Origin: Verrucomicrobiales bacterium
GTDB taxonomy: Bacteria > Verrucomicrobiota > Verrucomicrobiia > Limisphaerales > UBA9464
DNA length: 10,536 nt
Reading direction: 5' to 3'
NCBI GenBank assembly: GCA_003445095.1
Contig: DLVS01000106.1
Span: forward strand, 1-10,536
Part shown: in pieces, positions 6,938 to 10,536 of the stretch
Position numbering within the stretch: position 1 is the first letter of the stretch
Layout: each line of letters begins with the position of its first letter
The notes under the pieces: model-generated
Told to the model about the DNA's origin: nothing
The model's database searches: none
Seen by the model: only the letters and a program-made list of their open reading frames with translations
Made by a program: the position numbers and the translations under genes

Positions 6938-7057
6938 CATATTCTCCACCAGGGCCGCGCGATCGCATTCCACCAGGTGGCCTTTTCGCAGAACCCCGAC
7001 GGCTTTGTCGATGCGACCCAACAGGTGGGCGACCGCGATTTTGCCGGTGCCGGGATT
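6938..7057 (-). pseudogene. Remnant of a CbxX/CfxQ-SpoVK-type AAA+ ATPase
   Basis: In the gap between the lipoprotein stop (7057-7059) and the GYF start (6900), the minus strand encodes about 40 residues that closely follow the AAA+ family related to CbxX/CfxQ and SpoVK. They are a Walker A region NPGTGKIAVAHLLGRI, then KAVGVLRKGHLVE and CDRAALVE. In intact members this segment reads GNPGTGKT.VAR..G.I...LG.L.KGHLVE.DR..LV.GYVGQTA. Here the Walker A Thr is replaced by Ile, the GYVGQTA continuation is absent, and both the N-terminal part and the Walker B/arginine-finger part are missing. The frame starts inside the last codons of the lipoprotein gene and runs on into GYF sequence in the wrong frame. 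I read it as an internal fragment left by deletion or rearrangement. Confidence 0.62.
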
Positions 7058-7539
7058 TACTGCTGTTTGAATTTTAGCAGTTTGGCCGTGATTACCTTGT
7101 CGCGGACTTCTTGTATCGATGTCGTGCCTCCGACACCGAATCCCACCGTGGTGGACTTCGTGGTACTGGAAGATCCGTCGTCACTGGTGGACGTGGTGGA
7201 ACTGCTCTTTTCCTGATAAGAGCCCGGTTGGGTCACGACGTTTTGGGACACGGTTTGGATCGAGACTCCTTCGACCACGATCGCGTCCGCTCCACGGCTC
7301 ATCGCCTCCTTTTTCATCTGCTCGACAATGGACGAGGAGCTCATCATATCAGTGGCCTGAGAACGGAGTTCGCCCATGACCTCGTAGGGGCGCTTTACCT
7401 CGCTCAAGGAATAGAATACTTCGACGTTGGAGGTCGGCGAATAAGTGCGGCCTAAATAATCTGAAGAAACGCACCCCGAGAAAATTGCGGTCGTAGTGGC
7501 CAGCCAGAGCATTGCAAACTTGCGGACGAATCGGGTCAT
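7057..7539 (-). CDS. Small lipoprotein of unknown function
   Basis: A 160-residue predicted lipoprotein. The N-terminus has basic residues (Arg3, Arg6, Lys7), a hydrophobic core and a lipobox-like IFSGC with the acylated Cys at 23. Cys at +1 followed by VSSD suggests outer-membrane or periplasmic anchoring in a Gram-negative cell. Residues about 38-95 (VEVFYSLSEVKRPYEVMGEL ... SIVEQMKKEAMSRGADAIVVEGV) have the strand-helix-'GADAIV'-strand layout seen in small YbjQ/RcsF-like envelope proteins; I offer this as a fold resemblance, not a family assignment. Residues 109-131 are a Ser/Thr-rich low-complexity stretch, followed by a Gly-rich turn and a C-terminal strand-like segment rich in Lys. It lies 168 bases downstream of the transglutaminase gene in the same direction, so co-transcription is possible but not shown. 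No Shine-Dalgarno precedes ATG 7539. Confidence 0.8.
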   Translation of the reverse strand: MTRFVRKFAMLWLATTTAIFSGCVSSDYLGRTYSPTSNVEVFYSLSEVKRPYEVMGELRSQATDMMSSSSIVEQMKKEAMSRGADAIVVEGVSIQTVSQNVVTQPGSYQEKSSSTTSTSDDGSSSTTKSTTVGFGVGGTTSIQEVRDKVITAKLLKFKQQ

Positions 7540-7707
7540 GTTTTGAAGGATTGTTTATGATACTTGGAGTTTCTCTTGCGGCCTCCAGCTTTACTTGGCA
7601 GCTCCGCTTGGTCCACGGCAAAAAATGTCCCCGGATGATTTGGCTTCGAAAGCTTCCAAATCTGGCATGTCGAGCTCGGTTGGTGACTGCGCCCCCGACC
7701 GACCCGG

Positions 7708-8604
7708 CTATTCGTCCTCGGTCGGCGCTTCGACAATCGGTTCAACGTTCACGGCGACCTTCACCTCGTGGCGGCCGCCGCCAGTAATCACGCCGCTCAC
7801 CGGACTCACATCGCTGTAGTCGCGGCCGTAGGCCACGGTAATGTGATCTTCATCCGGGCGGACGTCGTTCGTTGGGTCCAAGTCTACCCAGCCCACAGTC
7901 GGGCAAAAAATACTGAACCAGGCGTGCGAAGCGTCCGCGCCGATCAACCGCGGCTTGCCTTCTGGAGGACGGGTTCGGAGGTAACCACTCACGTAACGGG
8001 CCGGCAGTCCCAAAGAACGCATGCAGGCGATCCCGAGGTGCGCGAAATCCTGACAGACGCCTCGTCGGTGCTCCCAGACTTCCTCCAAAGGCGTCGCTAC
8101 ACTGGTCGCCACCGGGTCATATTTGAAGTCGCGAAAAATCCGCCGATTGAGCTCCAGGGCACCCGCTAGCAAAGGGGTCTTGGGGAGAAAACTCTCGCGG
8201 GCGTACTCGGCGAATTCCGGAGCTCGGCGCACCAGCGGGGAGTCGAAGGCGAACTGATACGGTTCGACAACCTCCGGCGAAACGGGATCGGTGAATTCAT
8301 TGCGGACCTCTTCCCAGGCGGGCGACAGAGCCAAGCCCGGCGATGGATCGGGTTCGACCGTTACTCGGCTGGTCGCGATGATTTCCAAACGCTTGTGCAG
8401 CTCTTGGATACTGAAGAAGCAAACCCGATTCCCAAAGTAATCGGAACGCATCTGACGCACCGCCGGCTCAGGCGCGATCAGCAGATCAAATTCGTCGCGA
8501 TGTTGATGCGACGATGGTCGAGGTTTGAGCCGCGCCGCGTGATGCGAAACCGTGACCGGTTCCGGATACTCATACACGGTACGATGCGTAATCAGGTAGG
8601 TCAT
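7708..8604 (-). CDS. Transglutaminase-like protein of the ATP-grasp/alpha-E neighbourhood
   Basis: A 298-residue papain-fold (transglutaminase-like core) protein. Residues 1-85 match the bacterial transglutaminase N-terminal beta domain (YLITHRTVYEYPEPVTVS, then HHAARLKPRP, FGNRVCFFSIQE). The core holds a complete triad: Cys184 in RRGVCQDFAH, His227 in DASHAWF, and Asp243 in DLDPTND. The length and a C-terminus ending shortly after the SPVSGVITGGG motif are standard. No signal peptide is seen, so the protein is probably cytoplasmic. Such proteins may act as peptidases or amide-group transferases; for this family the reaction is predicted only. The gene lies 75 bases downstream of the alpha-E/ATP-grasp gene on the same strand, the arrangement seen across many bacteria, and is likely in one operon with it. 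Its ATG overlaps the stop of a 15-codon ORF (8601-8648). Confidence 0.93.
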   Translation of the reverse strand: MTYLITHRTVYEYPEPVTVSHHAARLKPRPSSHQHRDEFDLLIAPEPAVRQMRSDYFGNRVCFFSIQELHKRLEIIATSRVTVEPDPSPGLALSPAWEEVRNEFTDPVSPEVVEPYQFAFDSPLVRRAPEFAEYARESFLPKTPLLAGALELNRRIFRDFKYDPVATSVATPLEEVWEHRRGVCQDFAHLGIACMRSLGLPARYVSGYLRTRPPEGKPRLIGADASHAWFSIFCPTVGWVDLDPTNDVRPDEDHITVAYGRDYSDVSPVSGVITGGGRHEVKVAVNVEPIVEAPTEDE

Positions 8605-8648
8605 AGGCGAATTGTAAGAGAGCAGAAGACCAACTTTAGGAGCGACAT
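8601..8648 (-). CDS. Possible 15-residue upstream ORF overlapping the transglutaminase start
   Basis: A short ORF, MSLLKLVFCSLTIRL, fills most of the 75-base gap and its TGA overlaps the transglutaminase ATG as ATGA. The arrangement could couple translation of the transglutaminase to ribosomes arriving from upstream. There is no ribosome binding site before it, and a chance ORF of this size is likely, so the call is weak. Confidence 0.2.
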   Translation of the reverse strand: MSLLKLVFCSLTIRL

Positions 8649-8679
8649 TGTGGTTGGATTTCCGTTTTCGAAGCCTCGC

Positions 8680-10536
8680 CTACTCGGCAGCGCGGGCGAT
8701 GGCGGAATGGGCAAAATAGCTAACGGCGATCGCATCGGAGAGGCGCGGTAGTTCGTGTAACATCTGGCGAACGACTCGAGCGGGTTCGGTTTCGGACCAG
8801 CGGGAAGTGGCTCGCGACAATTCGCGGGGATCAAGGAGACGCGCGCGGGCGACGGCCTCAATCAAGATGCGGTAACCTGGGCTAGGTAACGCCTGTTCAC
8901 GTTCGCGAGGTAGGCGTTGGAAGTGTTTCTCCAACTGATTCAACTGAAAGACCAGGGAGCGCGGATTGGTATCATCAAGGAGAACCAGATCATAAACCGC
9001 CGCGATGTCCGGCAAGAGGTTGTACCGAGACCGGTAAGTGATCGTGCTATCGGCAACTTCGAGAACGGCTTCGAGGATACTGGGGTTGTCGGCTTCGGGG
9101 CTTTTCAGCGTGCAATCGAGGAAGCGGCACAAATACGTGGCGCGTTCGACACGCTGGCCCATGTCGAGGAAACGCCAACCTTGAGCGCGAGTCATGTTCT
9201 CCCGCGCCAAACCGTGGAACGAGGCCAAATGCAGGAGTGTCTGATTCAGAACACTCAAGGCGTCGCCGGCGAGGAAGACGCGTCCCGAGGCCGGTTCCTT
9301 GAGCCGCTCACCTAATCGGCTCACCACGCGCCAGAGGTCGGTGGACGTTCGATCGCGCACCAACATGCTCAGGCGCTGCAATTGCGCGGCCAGGTCCCGC
9401 AAACTGCCCGCCCGTTCGAGGTCGAAGATGGCGGCCAAAAGATCAGCTTCGAGGGCCTCGGCATTCTGACGCCACTCCGGCTGGCGCGTTTTGGTCGTCA
9501 ACTGGCCTTGGGCCTCGAGCGCTTCGAGCAGGGGTGCAATCAGCGGGAAGGCGGTCCCCGTGCTTTCCGGCTGAAAGCGCAGCAACGTGGCGCGCAACAA
9601 GCGAGCGGCGGCTTCCGCCCGTTCGGAATATCGGCCGAGCCAAAAGAAATTGTCCGCCATTCGACTCGGCAGATTGTTGCCTACCCGACGCAATTCAACC
9701 GAGCCCGCGCCTCGAGGCAGCAAGGTCAGCTCTTCCACCGGACCGTCGTGAAGGACCCACGCGTCTTTGCTAGCGCCGCCCCGTTGCATGGAAATGAAGC
9801 GGCCACCTTCAGCTGGTGCAATGCGAGCGAACCCCCCTGGCAACACACGATAGCCGTTGGCGGTCGCGACCAAATAGACGCGCAATCCGACCGGGCGAGG
9901 CGCCAACTCCTCGCCGGTCCACGAAGGCGCAGTCGAGAGTTCGACTCGCTCTTGCCCCACCCATAATTCGGGCTGAAAGCGAACGCGTTCCCGCAGGGCG
10001 GCGAGTTCACCCGCCGAGAGCGGTCGGTCGGGAGACATGCCGGCGAGATGGGACCGGAACGCGGGCTTCACGAACAGTTCATCGAAATGAGTTTCCACAT
10101 ACCGAGCCGCGCTCTTCTGGCCACACCACCACGTGGCGACCGAAGGCATTTTCAAATCTTCACCCAGCAGATGGCGGCAAAGTCCGGGCAAGAACGCCAT
10201 AAAGGCGGGACTTTGCAGCAGGCCGCTGCCCACGGCGTTAGCGATCGCCACATGTCCGGCGCGCAACGCCTCGAGCAGCCCCGGCACGCCCAGCATCGAT
10301 TGGTTGCGCAGTTCGAGTGGATCGCAAAAGTCATCGTCGACGCGGCGAACGATGACATCGACCGGTTCGAGGCCGCTGAGCGTTTTGAGGAACACCCGGG
10401 AGTCGCGAACGGTTAGGTCCTGTCCCTCCACCAGAGAGTACCCGAGGTATCGCGCCAGGTATGCCTGCTCGAAATAAGTTTCGTTGTACGGACCCGGTGT
10501 CAGGAGAACGACCCGCGGATTATCGGTTCGGCGGGT
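8680..10536 (-). CDS. Circularly permuted ATP-grasp/alpha-E fusion protein (N-terminus off window)
   Basis: The frame is open from the right edge to TAG 8680-8682, giving 618 C-terminal residues. Visible residues 1-285 belong to the circularly permuted ATP-grasp family (formerly DUF404/DUF407): LLTPGPYNETYFEQAYLA, RRVDDDFCDPLELR, AVGSGLLQSPAFMAFLP, PSVATWWCGQ, RPVGLRVYLVA, and ISMQRGGASKDAWVL. From about residue 288 (near 9670) the all-alpha alpha-E domain (DUF403) follows: LPSRMADNFFWLGRYSERAEA, DMGQRVERATYLCRFLD, and YRSRYNLL. The two are separate genes in many bacteria and fused in others. About 200 or more N-terminal residues are missing compared with full-length fusions (estimate). ATP-grasp enzymes form amide bonds via acyl-phosphates, so a peptide ligase role is predicted, with the transglutaminase-like neighbour acting on the product or substrate. 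GTG at 10429-10431 is internal, not the start. Confidence 0.93.
   Translation of the reverse strand, partial: TRRTDNPRVVLLTPGPYNETYFEQAYLARYLGYSLVEGQDLTVRDSRVFLKTLSGLEPVDVIVRRVDDDFCDPLELRNQSMLGVPGLLEALRAGHVAIANAVGSGLLQSPAFMAFLPGLCRHLLGEDLKMPSVATWWCGQKSAARYVETHFDELFVKPAFRSHLAGMSPDRPLSAGELAALRERVRFQPELWVGQERVELSTAPSWTGEELAPRPVGLRVYLVATANGYRVLPGGFARIAPAEGGRFISMQRGGASKDAWVLHDGPVEELTLLPRGAGSVELRRVGNNLPSRMADNFFWLGRYSERAEAAARLLRATLLRFQPESTGTAFPLIAPLLEALEAQGQLTTKTRQPEWRQNAEALEADLLAAIFDLERAGSLRDLAAQLQRLSMLVRDRTSTDLWRVVSRLGERLKEPASGRVFLAGDALSVLNQTLLHLASFHGLARENMTRAQGWRFLDMGQRVERATYLCRFLDCTLKSPEADNPSILEAVLEVADSTITYRSRYNLLPDIAAVYDLVLLDDTNPRSLVFQLNQLEKHFQRLPREREQALPSPGYRILIEAVARARLLDPRELSRATSRWSETEPARVVRQMLHELPRLSDAIAVSYFAHSAIARAAE

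Noticed and set aside
7060..7080. CTGCT/AGCAG inverted repeat at the end of the lipoprotein gene
   Set aside because: It has only five base pairs with an 11-base loop, lies inside coding sequence and has no T-run.
7591..7668. A 25-residue minus-strand ORF starting MPDLEAFEAKSSGD between the transglutaminase and lipoprotein genes
   Set aside because: It is short, has no ribosome binding site and no recognisable similarity; chance cannot be excluded.
8917..9966. Two plus-strand open frames (8917-9315 and 9382-9966) inside the alpha-E/ATP-grasp gene
   Set aside because: They are antisense to strongly conserved coding sequence and show no family features.

Overview
The window is GC-rich and reads as a chromosomal stretch of a Gram-negative member of the PVC superphylum, most likely Verrucomicrobiota. 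The evidence is a DUF1501 protein (a family abundant in Planctomycetota and Verrucomicrobiota), ADP-heptose (LPS core) biosynthesis genes, secreted proteins ending in the 'LERS/LEQA...W...FFRV/YFRL' C-terminal module common in Verrucomicrobiota, and a GYF_2 membrane protein. None of the seven start codons whose upstream sequence lies in the window has a recognisable Shine-Dalgarno sequence. I see no rRNA, tRNA, CRISPR array, insertion sequence or phage gene.

Layout. Positions 1-2211 (+ strand): the C-terminal end of a DUF1501 protein, then a tight pair, heptose-7-phosphate kinase (644-1657) and heptose-bisphosphate phosphatase (1654-2211), overlapping by ATGA. Positions 2212-2709: no intact gene, with minus-strand frames that look decayed. 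Positions 2710-5805: two divergent exported proteins (2710-3489 on minus, 3928-5805 on plus) with related C-terminal modules. Between them lie an AT-rich promoter-like island with repeated ACCAA half-sites and a short WD40-like remnant. Positions 5806-6165: a gap between convergent genes. Positions 6166-10536 (all minus strand, so transcribed from right to left): an ATP-grasp/alpha-E fusion protein running off the right edge, a transglutaminase-like protein, a small lipoprotein, a short remnant of an AAA+ ATPase carrying a Walker A motif, and a GYF_2-domain membrane protein.

How the genes work together. The kinase and phosphatase catalyse two successive steps of ADP-heptose synthesis. The ATP-grasp/alpha-E/transglutaminase set is a widespread gene neighbourhood that comparative genomics predicts to make or modify a peptide; its real substrate is not established. 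It is the most interesting system here, but it is not new as a family. The less expected items are the AAA+ remnant between the lipoprotein and GYF genes, a heptose-bisphosphate phosphatase lacking its usual zinc-binding Cys/His loop, and the divergent secreted pair with its repeat-rich intergenic region.
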